Assembly (NCBI RefSeq): GCF_015070385.1
Contig: NZ_JADCSA010000006.1
Span: 153,705 to 217,704, forward strand
Direction of reading: 5' to 3'
Length of the DNA stretch: 64,000 nucleotides
DNA from: Nocardioides malaquae
Lineage (GTDB): Bacteria > Actinomycetota > Actinomycetes > Propionibacteriales > Nocardioidaceae
Positions 57,803 through 64,000 of the stretch are shown piece by piece (within the stretch, counting starts at the first letter, position 1; every line of letters starts with the position of its first letter). Under the pieces are notes generated by a model that searched no databases, had not been told where the DNA came from, and saw only the letters and a program-made list of their open reading frames with translations. Position numbers and translations under genes: made by a program.

Positions 57803-59094
57803 GTGATGCAGAGACCGATGAGGTCGTCCTGTCCGGAGAGTCCGTCCCCGAGGAGCGCCTCTCGCAGAACAAGGACTTCATGCGGTTGTGGGGTGGCAAC
57901 TCGGTGTCGATGGTGGGCACCGTCATCTCACAGGTCACGATCCCGCTCGTCGCCGTGCTCAACCTCGGCGTCAGTCCAACCCAGCTCGGCCTGATCTCCG
58001 CTGCACAGCTGGCGCCGATCCTGGTGGTCGGCCCCATCCTCGGGCACCTGGTGGATTCCATCCCGAGACGACCGGTCCTGATCGGCACGAGCCTCGCGCG
58101 AGCGGTCCTCCTGGCCCTGCTGGCGGTGCTCGTCGTCACGGACGTGCTGGGGTTCTGGTCCCTCGTCATGTGTGCCCTGGCCCTCGGCACGCTGTCCTCC
58201 ATGTTCGAGGTGGCCTGGTACGCCTACTTCCCAAGCGTGGTGCCTGCGCGCCACCTGGTGGCCGCGAACTCTCGCGTGCAGACTTCGTACTCGGTGGCTC
58301 AGGTGGCGGGCGCTGGTCTGGGCGGATGGCTCATGAAGGTGCTGAGTCCCGCAATCGCCCTGGGACTGGACAGCCTGACCTACCTGTACGCGGCCGTGTC
58401 CTTCGCGTCGGTCAGGACTCCGGAGAAGCGGGAGGAGCGGACCGACGCCCAGGACAGCTTCGTGCGGCGGTTCACTGCCGGGTTCCGCGTCCTGTGGCGC
58501 GAGCGCGTGCTCAGGGCCATGCTGCTGGAGGGAGCGTGGTTCAACTTCTGCGAACAGGCATTCGTCACCGTGTTCATGGTCTTCGCCGTGCGGGAGCTGG
58601 GCATGACGACTGACGTCATCGGCCTGTGCATCGGCCTAGGAAGCATCGGCGCCGTCGCCGGCTCGCTGGCGGCTGACTGGGTGGGACGGTGGATCGGCCA
58701 GGTCCGGGTGCTCGTCCTGGGACTGGGTGCCGCGTCCTTCGGCCCCCTCCTGACGCCGCTGGCCGAGGGGAACGGGTGGAGCACCTCGGTACTGGTCGTC
58801 TCGTCCTTCTGCTGCTACGGGTTCGGGCTGACGATCTACAACATCTACAGCATCACGGAGCGCCAGCGACGCGTCCACGCCTCGGCCATGGGGCGGGCGA
58901 GCGCCGCGTTCCGCACGATGGCCTTCGGCGCCATGCCCTTGGGTGCGATCTTTGGTGGTGCCCTCGCGACCGTGACGGGCGCCCGGACAGCGCTGGTGGT
59001 CATCGGTGCCCTGCTGATCGGGGCGTGGGTCGTGTTCAGCGTCGCCATCACCCGCCTCCTCGGCGGAGGCCAGGTCGACGGCGGGATGCCATGA
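57799..59094 (+). CDS. MFS exporter (MFS_3/EntS-like)
   Basis: A 431-residue protein with 12 predicted membrane segments. The start LSQNKDFMRLWGGNSVSMVGTVISQVTIPLVAV and the loop HLVDSIPRRPVLIGTSLARA are those of the MFS_3 group that exports siderophores and antibiotics. As the last intact gene of the operon it is the obvious exporter of the product and may confer self-resistance. AAGGAGG lies 12 nt before the GTG at 57799. Its stop overlaps the start of a decayed gene. Confidence 0.9.
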   Translation: MSDAETDEVVLSGESVPEERLSQNKDFMRLWGGNSVSMVGTVISQVTIPLVAVLNLGVSPTQLGLISAAQLAPILVVGPILGHLVDSIPRRPVLIGTSLARAVLLALLAVLVVTDVLGFWSLVMCALALGTLSSMFEVAWYAYFPSVVPARHLVAANSRVQTSYSVAQVAGAGLGGWLMKVLSPAIALGLDSLTYLYAAVSFASVRTPEKREERTDAQDSFVRRFTAGFRVLWRERVLRAMLLEGAWFNFCEQAFVTVFMVFAVRELGMTTDVIGLCIGLGSIGAVAGSLAADWVGRWIGQVRVLVLGLGAASFGPLLTPLAEGNGWSTSVLVVSSFCCYGFGLTIYNIYSITERQRRVHASAMGRASAAFRTMAFGAMPLGAIFGGALATVTGARTALVVIGALLIGAWVVFSVAITRLLGGGQVDGGMP

Positions 59095-59566
59095 CGTACT
59101 TCCGTCCCGGCTGGGATGCCGTGCCCGACGCGCTCCGCGAGTTCTACGACGAGCACCTAGTGAGCACGTTGACGACGATCCTTCCTGACGGAGGGCCACA
59201 CGTCGTGCCGGTGGGGTTGATGCTGGACGTCGAGCGTGGTGCGCCTGGATCGTCACGCGCGCTAAGTCACGGAAGGTGCGCAACATCGAGGCGGCCCACA
59301 GCACTCCCGGGGGAGCGCGCGTGGCCGTCTGCCAGTTGGCCGGCTCCAGGTGGTCGACCATCGAAGGCGTCGCGCAGGTGGTGACCGACGCCGACTCGGT
59401 CGCCCGTGCTGTCGGGCTCTACGCCGCCCGCTAGCGCTGCCTGGACGACGACGAGCAGGGGGTCGCCGTCCGCATCGAGGTCGACCGGATTCTGCACAGC
59501 CCGGCACTGACCGGACGGGTCCACCGGCCGGCTACTTCGGCGGTTGGGCCTCCCTCGGAGGGCTGA
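59091..59566 (+). pseudogene. Decayed PPOX-class (F420/flavin) protein gene
   Basis: The frame begins MTYFRPGWDAVPDALREFY, clearly a paralogue of the intact gene at 63420-63872. Near base 59236 one nucleotide is missing compared with that paralogue, shifting the frame; the continuation CAWIVTRAKSRKVRNIEAAH is read in another frame. A TAG at 59432-59434 then replaces the conserved Tyr codon (LYAAR-stop-RCL). The tail VAVRIEVDRILHSPALTG runs to 59566. The ATG overlaps the MFS stop as ATGA, so this was probably once the last gene of the cluster operon. Confidence 0.85.
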
Positions 59567-59596
59567 GAGCTGCAAGACGTCCTGTGCCCATCGCCT

Positions 59597-59859
59597 GGAC
59601 GACGCGCTGCGGATGGCCGACGCGTTCGAGGGGTCGTGCCGGACCTTGTGCGGGCTGTCGTGCGGACGCTGTTGGCGAAGGCCGACCACGTCGCCAGCCC
59701 CGTGGGTCGACTTTGCGGTGGTGAGCTCACCTGGGCAGCGATGGCGTTGCTCCAGGCCCGCGGGTCGACCTGCTGGTCTCCCACGACCGGCGACTGCTCG
59801 ACAACGTCAGCGTCGACCGGCGCTGGCACGTCGAGGCGGGGCAGGTCACCGTCACCTGA
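59597..59859 (+). pseudogene. Degenerate 3' remnant of an ABC-F ATPase gene
   Basis: The DNA from GACGACGCGCTGC to the TGA at 59857-59859 aligns with bases 42079-42441 at the end of the intact ABC-F gene. It lacks the 12 nt coding FGLK, has lost about 90 nt between two copies of CTGCTGGT (42262 and 42352 in the intact gene), and has a one-base loss in the CGCGGGG run. LLAK-ADHVASPVGRL, AAMALLQARG and LLDNVSVDRRWHVEAGQ can still be read. It lacks the 5' two-thirds of the gene. Confidence 0.8.
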
Positions 59860-59860
59860 C

Positions 59861-59887
59861 CCCCAAGAGGGCTACGTCTTCTTGGGG
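59861..59887. terminator. Hairpin after the ABC-F remnant
   Basis: An 8-bp stem CCCCAAGA / TCTTGGGG with an 11-nt loop directly follows the remnant's stop codon. It may be the original terminator of that ABC-F gene copy. Confidence 0.45.
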
Positions 59888-59930
59888 ATCCTCGGTGAAC
59901 TCTGCCCGCGCCGGTCCGTGGATGGTCCAT

Positions 59931-59975
59931 GATCGCGGCAGCCGGACATCGAGGTCGCCGCGGGCTGCCGCGATC
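59931..59975. repeat. 13-bp inverted repeat
   Basis: GATCGCGGCAGCC and its exact complement GGCTGCCGCGATC are separated by 19 nt, between the ABC-F remnant and the next lipoprotein gene. The right arm touches the tandem repeat. Confidence 0.5.
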
Positions 59976-60025
59976 CGGCTCTGCCGGAGGTCAACGCCGT
60001 CCGGCTCTGCCGGAGGTCAACGTGC
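59974..60025. repeat. Two tandem 26-bp units
   Basis: TCCGGCTCTGCC...CAACG occurs at 59974-59996 and identically (23 nt) at 60000-60022. Each unit contains GGAGG, so the ribosome site of the following lipoprotein gene is duplicated. Confidence 0.7.
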
Positions 60026-60600
60026 GCTGTCGAGGACGAGGGGTCAACCGCTCCCACCGTGCGGCCGCGGCGCTGGTCGCCGGTGCGCTGGTGGCCGGTG
60101 GGCTGGCGGCGTGCTCGCCCTCGGCCGACGAGTCGCAGCCCGGGGCGCCGGCCGCGCGCGCCCCGGCCAAGGCCCGGGCGGCCGCCGCCCCGAGGGCGGC
60201 CTCACCGCTGAAGCTGCCGGACTGGTGGTCCGGAGCCCTTCCCCTGCCCGATGACGCGTCGGTGATCGCGGTGCACCGCCGGACCTGCACCGTCACCTTC
60301 CTGGACTGGGGCACCGATGCCCAGCTCGCGGCCGCGGACCTCGAGCTCGAGGCGAAGTCGCGAGGTCTCCAGACGCGCCTCGTCTCCTCGGTCTCCGAGG
60401 TGGACCACCAGGTCGAGGAGGGCGCCGACCTCGGCTTCGCCGAGGAGGTCGCGTTGCCTCCGGTCGTGACCCAGGTCGTGGCACTGCGCATGAGTCGTGC
60501 TGCGACGGCGGAGGCGCCCGCGGTGGATGCCTCGCTCATCCTCACCAGTCGCGGTGACGGGGGCGTCACCGGCGAGTACGCCCTCGGCGAGGTCTGCTGA
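60022..60600 (+). CDS. Putative lipoprotein
   Basis: A 192-residue protein with a basic N-terminus, hydrophobic AAAALVAGALVAGGLAAC and a lipobox cysteine near residue 32, then an Ala/Pro/Arg-rich linker. The mature domain (about 65-192) includes LPLPDDASVIAVHRRTCTVTFLDWGTDAQLAAADLELEAKSRG and is otherwise unrecognised. The GTG at 60022 is chosen for the GGAGG 5 nt upstream in the second tandem repeat; longer frames run into the repeat. Function unknown. Confidence 0.65.
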   Translation: MRCRGRGVNRSHRAAAALVAGALVAGGLAACSPSADESQPGAPAARAPAKARAAAAPRAASPLKLPDWWSGALPLPDDASVIAVHRRTCTVTFLDWGTDAQLAAADLELEAKSRGLQTRLVSSVSEVDHQVEEGADLGFAEEVALPPVVTQVVALRMSRAATAEAPAVDASLILTSRGDGGVTGEYALGEVC

Positions 60601-60651
60601 GGCCACAGGTCGGCCGGTCAGGCTCCACGATCCCTCCGCGGCCCGTACGCC

Positions 60652-62223
60652 TCAGGTGACGGTGACGGCGATCTCCTGGATGCCGCTGGAGCCACTGGGG
60701 AAGGGCGTGCGCCGCACTGCCTCCTGCACGGTGCCGTCCTTCGCGATCGCCCGGCAGGCCAGGTAGTGGGTGCCGGGCTCGGCCCGCCACGGCAGGTACC
60801 ACTGCCGCCAGTGGTCGTCGTTGACGTCCGGGCCCATCACGGCCTCGCGCCACGCCTGGCCGTCGATGCGCACCTCGACGCGCTCGATGCCGACGCGCTG
60901 GGCCCAGGCGATGCCGCCGATGACCAGCTCTCCGGCCTCCTGCCGGGACAACGCCTTCGGGGTGTCGATGCGGCTGGCGACCCGGATCGGGGCGTCGGTC
61001 GCCCACTCCCGTTCGGTCCAGTAGGCCTGCTCGGCGTCGTAGGTGGTCAGCGTCATGCGGGTGATCCACTTGCAGGCCGAGACGAAGCCGTAGAGACCCG
61101 GCACCACCATGCGTGCCGGGAAGCCGTGCTGCAGCGGCAGCGCGGAGCCGTTCATGCCGAGGGCGATCATCGAGTCACGCCCGTCGAGGGCCACCGTGAG
61201 CGGGGTCGAGAGGGTCATCCCGTCGACGTCGGTGGAGAGGATCTGGTCGGCCCCGGTGTCCTCGATCCCGGCTCGCTCAAGCAGGTCGCGCAGCGGGACC
61301 CCGAGCCAGCGAGCACTTCCGACGTACTGCCCTCCGACCTCGTTGGAGACACAGGTGAGGGTGATGTCGCGCTCCGTCAGCGGCATCGCGGTCAGCTCGT
61401 CGAAGGTGAAGCTCACCTCGCGTGCGACGTCTCCGTCGATCGTCAACGACCAGGAGTCGACGTCGACGCGCGGCAGCATGAGGCGGGTGTCGATCCGGTA
61501 GAACTCTCCGCTCGGCGTCCGCAGGGGTGTCACCCCTGGGACGGTCTCCTCGAGGCCCGTCGGAAACGGTCCGGCCGGGTCGGCGGCCCTGGGGAGCACG
61601 ACGTCGGCGATCTGCCGTGCGCGACGGAGCATCCACTCGCCGGTGGTGGCCAGGCCGGCCGCGACGGCGGTGAGGCCGGCGCTGGCCAGCAGCACCCCGC
61701 GTCGGCTCGGTCCCGCAGACTGGTCGGCAGCACTCCTTTCGATCGCACTGTCGTCGATAGGTCCCGGGTCGGTCGCCGGAGCTGTACGCGCCTCCCACCG
61801 CACGAGCCAGAGCAGCACGCCGGCGCCGCTCACCGCGGCCGCGACGCCGGGGACGAGGTCGAGGGCACCCGCTCCGGGTCGCGTCACGGCGGCCGTCGTG
61901 GCCAGTCCGGCCAGGACGACCAGTGCGCCGACCCCGAGAGCCGGCCGGCGCCGCGCCACGACGCCTGCCAGGGCAGCGAGGAGCAGGACGACCACCACGA
62001 CACTGCCCAGCAGGACGGCCTTGTCGGCGGTCCCGAACTGACGGATGGCCCACTCCTTCAGCGGCGTCGGGGTCAGGTCGACGACGGTGGATCCGACTGC
62101 GTAGACGGGGGAGGCGTCGGGCACGGTGAGGGCAGCCAGCAGGTGCGCCAGGGCCATGCCGAAGCAGGTCGCGACAAGTCCGTGGAGTCCATGACGCGCG
62201 GTGGTTCTCGTGGGTGTCGGCAC
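60652..62223 (-). CDS. Membrane-anchored sulfite-oxidase-like molybdopterin protein
   Basis: About 523 residues. The N-terminal third has four to five membrane segments (HGLVATCFGMALAHLLAAL, VLLGSVVVVVLLLAALAGV and others), followed by a twin-Arg-like SRRGVLLASAGLTAVAAGL. The periplasmic molybdopterin domain (about 250-420) has the Mo-ligand Cys in DITLTCVSNEVGGQYVG, and a C-terminal immunoglobulin-like dimerisation domain follows. The GTG at 62223 matches the usual family N-terminus, though no strong ribosome site is seen and an ATG at 62157 is possible. The physiological substrate may not be sulfite. Confidence 0.85.
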   Translation of the reverse strand: MPTPTRTTARHGLHGLVATCFGMALAHLLAALTVPDASPVYAVGSTVVDLTPTPLKEWAIRQFGTADKAVLLGSVVVVVLLLAALAGVVARRRPALGVGALVVLAGLATTAAVTRPGAGALDLVPGVAAAVSGAGVLLWLVRWEARTAPATDPGPIDDSAIERSAADQSAGPSRRGVLLASAGLTAVAAGLATTGEWMLRRARQIADVVLPRAADPAGPFPTGLEETVPGVTPLRTPSGEFYRIDTRLMLPRVDVDSWSLTIDGDVAREVSFTFDELTAMPLTERDITLTCVSNEVGGQYVGSARWLGVPLRDLLERAGIEDTGADQILSTDVDGMTLSTPLTVALDGRDSMIALGMNGSALPLQHGFPARMVVPGLYGFVSACKWITRMTLTTYDAEQAYWTEREWATDAPIRVASRIDTPKALSRQEAGELVIGGIAWAQRVGIERVEVRIDGQAWREAVMGPDVNDDHWRQWYLPWRAEPGTHYLACRAIAKDGTVQEAVRRTPFPSGSSGIQEIAVTVT

Positions 62224-62290
62224 AGATGCTGTTCGTTGCCGACGCCTCGACGGATGGGTCGGCGTGCGCCGTCGTGCCGGCGAGCGAGCG

Positions 62291-62704
62291 TCAGGAACGG
62301 ACGCGGACCCGCGCAAGGAGCAGGACGAGCAGGCGCCAGCCCACGAGTGTCGCCAGCGTGAAGGCGGTCGCCACCACCACGAAGGCGAGCGCAGTGCCGT
62401 CGCCCGTCGCGCGGCGCAGCACCATGCCACCCACCAGGGTCGTCACCCACACCACGGCTCCCGACGAGACGGTCGCCGGCACGCGTCGGGCCAGCCCCAG
62501 CGCCAGGTGGCCCGCCAGCAGGGACACGAGGAAAGGCCAAGCCACGTCGGCAACCGCCCCTGGCCCCAGCTCGCCGTCGTGGTGCGTACGCGCCCCCAGC
62601 AGCGCGAAGACGACGACCAGCAGGGCGTCGACCGCAAGAGCCGTCAGGACGCCGCTCGCGGCGCGGGTGGGGCTCGGGGAGTGAGTGGCCGGAGACGTGC
62701 TCAT
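62291..62704 (-). CDS. DUF3054 family membrane protein
   Basis: A 137-residue protein with four hydrophobic helices (about residues 20-40, 55-75, 80-100 and 108-130), matching the DUF3054 pattern LAVDALLVVVFALLGARTHHDG and VAWPFLVSLLAGHLALG. It is common in actinobacteria and haloarchaea, without a known role. The ATG at 62704 gives the family-typical N-terminus. It is followed 67 nt on by the molybdopterin gene on the same strand and diverges from the next lipoprotein gene. Confidence 0.82.
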   Translation of the reverse strand: MSTSPATHSPSPTRAASGVLTALAVDALLVVVFALLGARTHHDGELGPGAVADVAWPFLVSLLAGHLALGLARRVPATVSSGAVVWVTTLVGGMVLRRATGDGTALAFVVVATAFTLATLVGWRLLVLLLARVRVRS

Positions 62705-62820
62705 GGGGTCGATTCTGCCCACAAACCTTTGCCCGCCAGGTGTGGCGGGGGCGCTGCGGCAGTGCCAGACTGGAGGGGCGTCACAGGTCGCAGTGACGTC
62801 GTGACCGTCAGGAGGGTGAC

Positions 62821-63378
62821 GTGAGCAGTCGTGACAGGTTCAGTGGTGGCATGACCCGACGTGGCGCCCGCGTGCTGGCCCCGGCCCTCCTCCTCGCGCT
62901 CGCTCTGGCGCTGGGTGGCTGCGGTGAGGTGGCGGAGAAGGCGAGCGAGGAGGCGATCGAGCGCGCCGTCGAGAGTGACGGTTCGGCCGACGTCGACGTC
63001 GACTCCGACGACGGCAGCGTCAAGGTCGAGACCGACGAGGGCACGACCTCCTACGGCGAGGACCTCGACCTGCCCGACGCCTTCCCCTCCGACGTACCCC
63101 TGCCCGAGAGCGACTTCTCGATCGTCTCCTCCAGCACCCAGGGAGAGGACCTCTTCGTGACGATGACGCTGGCCGACGTGGACTTCGACGCGGAGGTGAC
63201 CCACCTGACCTCCGGCTTCGAGGAGTCGGGCTACACGGTGGGTGACCGGATGACCAGCAAGAGCAAGGGCCAGCAGTTCATCATGTTCACCGCCAAGAAG
63301 GGTGACGTCACGGTCTCCGTCAGCCTCACGGGGGGCGACGACGCCGCCGCGATGTACACGGTGACCACCACCCCCTGA
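62821..63378 (+). CDS. Putative lipoprotein with acidic linker
   Basis: A 185-residue protein. A hydrophobic signal (VLAPALLLALALALGGC) ends in a lipobox Cys near residue 34; an Asp/Glu/Ser-rich stretch (SADVDVDSDDGSVKVE) follows, then a C-terminal domain from about 75 with LPDAFPSDVPLPESDF and FEESGYTVGDRM. CAGGAGGG precedes the GTG at 62821. The wording of the C-terminal domain resembles other actinobacterial lipoproteins of unknown function. Confidence 0.72.
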   Translation: MSSRDRFSGGMTRRGARVLAPALLLALALALGGCGEVAEKASEEAIERAVESDGSADVDVDSDDGSVKVETDEGTTSYGEDLDLPDAFPSDVPLPESDFSIVSSSTQGEDLFVTMTLADVDFDAEVTHLTSGFEESGYTVGDRMTSKSKGQQFIMFTAKKGDVTVSVSLTGGDDAAAMYTVTTTP

Positions 63379-63419
63379 CCAGCCCCGCCACGTGAGGGTC
63401 CGGCCGTCACAATGGCGCC

Positions 63420-63872
63420 ATGACCTTCTTCCGACCCGGCTGGGACTCCGTGCCCGGACCGATCCGTGAGTTCTACGACGACTACGTCCTCAACACGTTG
63501 ACCACGTTGCGGCCCGACGGCCGCCCCCACGTCGTGCCCGTGGGCGTGACGCTCGACGTCGAGCAGGAGTGCGCCTGGGTCATCACGCGGGCCGGGTCGC
63601 GCAAGGTGCGCAACGTCGAGGCCGCGCAGGATTCTCCCGAGGGCGCCCGGGTGGCCGTCTGCCAGGTGGCGGGGCCCAAGTGGTCGACCATCGAGGGCAC
63701 GGCGCGGGTGGTGAGTGACGCCGAGTCGGTGGCGCGGGCGGTCGAGCTCTACGGACGGCGCTACCGGCAGCCGTCGGAGAACCCCCACCGAGTGGCGATC
63801 CGCATCGAGGTCGACCGGATCCTCCACGGCCCGGCACTGGCCGAGGCCCCGGTCGGTTCGGCGGGGGACTGA
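63420..63872 (+). CDS. PPOX-class F420-dependent/flavin split-barrel protein
   Basis: A 150-residue protein of the PNPOx-like split barrel. TLRPDGRPHVVPVGVTLD, CAWVITRAGSRKVRNVEA, VAVCQVAGPKWSTIEGTARVV and HRVAIRIEVDRILHG are characteristic of the TIGR03618/F420-dependent group. It is the intact paralogue of the pseudogene at 59091-59566 at the end of the biosynthetic cluster; the DNA is similar but not identical. Cofactor and substrate are undetermined. Confidence 0.87.
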   Translation: MTFFRPGWDSVPGPIREFYDDYVLNTLTTLRPDGRPHVVPVGVTLDVEQECAWVITRAGSRKVRNVEAAQDSPEGARVAVCQVAGPKWSTIEGTARVVSDAESVARAVELYGRRYRQPSENPHRVAIRIEVDRILHGPALAEAPVGSAGD

Positions 63873-63893
63873 ACTGGGCGGCGAGGGGTTGCG

Positions 63894-63911
63894 TTCGAAC
63901 TGGTGTTCGAA
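63894..63911. promoter_or_regulatory. LexA-type SOS box
   Basis: TTCGAACTGGTGTTCGAA is a perfect 7+4+7 palindrome with the GAAC-N4-GTTC core of actinobacterial LexA sites. The controlled gene must begin at or beyond the right edge; a GTG at 63998-64000, preceded by GAGGGTGA, could be its start. Confidence 0.75.
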
Positions 63912-64000
63912 TAGAGTCGCATCAGGTCGTCACTCAGGACACCGGCTCCCGCTCGCGTGGGGGATCCGGAGACGGTGGCGCCAGTTGCGAGGGTGACGTG

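Noticed and set aside
59636-59932. 98-codon ORF as a real gene
   Set aside because: It is the frameshifted reading of the ABC-F remnant; only its first half matches ABC-F in frame.
62780-62797. GTCAC-N8-GTGAC as a further copy of the MerR operator
   Set aside because: The half-sites are in the opposite orientation and the spacing differs from the two GTGACA-N7-TGTCAC sites.

Overview
The window is high-GC DNA from an actinobacterium. GTG starts, 1-4 nt start/stop overlaps, leaderless-looking starts, a DUF3054 protein, a TIGR03084 protein and the gene sets present all fit Nocardioidaceae (Nocardioides-like), but the genus is an inference. No rRNA, tRNA, CRISPR array, insertion sequence or phage gene was recognised. 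Coding density is high and most of the window is chromosomal core and catabolic DNA.

Layout. 1-5.8 kb: the tail of an unrecognised gene, a UDP-glucose dehydrogenase, a PadR-FadH (2,4-dienoyl-CoA reductase) pair and a CaiB/BaiF CoA-transferase family racemase. 5.9-8.6 kb: a lipoprotein, an RhlE-type DEAD-box helicase and a PNPOx-like flavoprotein. 8.7-12.9 kb: a PadR-controlled MacB/FtsX-type ABC exporter. 12.9-17.3 kb: a MerR regulator divergent from a fatty-acid beta-oxidation operon (thiolase, FadB). 17.5-24.2 kb: a DUF429-RelA/SpoT fusion protein, an ABC-2-like exporter and a polar amino-acid ABC importer. 24.4-26.8 kb: a histidine phosphatase, an SDR and a repeat-bearing membrane protein. 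27.0-36.3 kb: a TetR-headed catabolic operon (TIGR03084, AtuA-like, two acyl-CoA dehydrogenases, two-subunit biotin acyl-CoA carboxylase). 36.3-38.5 kb: a sparse segment with two tiny membrane proteins, then a secreted alpha/beta hydrolase. 38.5-40.6 kb: a SigK-RskA-fasciclin group. 40.8-42.4 kb: an ABC-F ATPase.

42.9-59.1 kb is the accessory core: one colinear run of 15 genes, almost all joined by 1-8 nt overlaps. It encodes two free-standing carrier proteins, a class II aaRS-like amino acid:[carrier protein] ligase, an acyl-CoA-dehydrogenase-like flavoprotein, two unrelated Fe(II)/2-oxoglutarate oxygenases, a homocitrate-synthase-like aldolase fused to a cupin, a glutamine-dependent AsnB homologue, an alpha/beta hydrolase, a DUF2332 protein, a KAS III-like protein with altered active-site residues, an AMP-forming ligase, a tandem ATP-grasp protein, a free-standing condensation domain and an MFS exporter. 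I read it as a non-modular pathway for a small peptide-like compound that I cannot match to a known cluster. The run ends in a decayed PPOX-family gene, followed by a degenerate second copy of the 3' end of the ABC-F gene that precedes the cluster, so the island is bracketed by two ABC-F 3' ends.

60.0-64.0 kb: a lipoprotein, a membrane-anchored sulfite-oxidase-like protein, a DUF3054 protein, another lipoprotein, an intact PPOX paralogue of the decayed gene, and a perfect LexA-type SOS box at the right edge.
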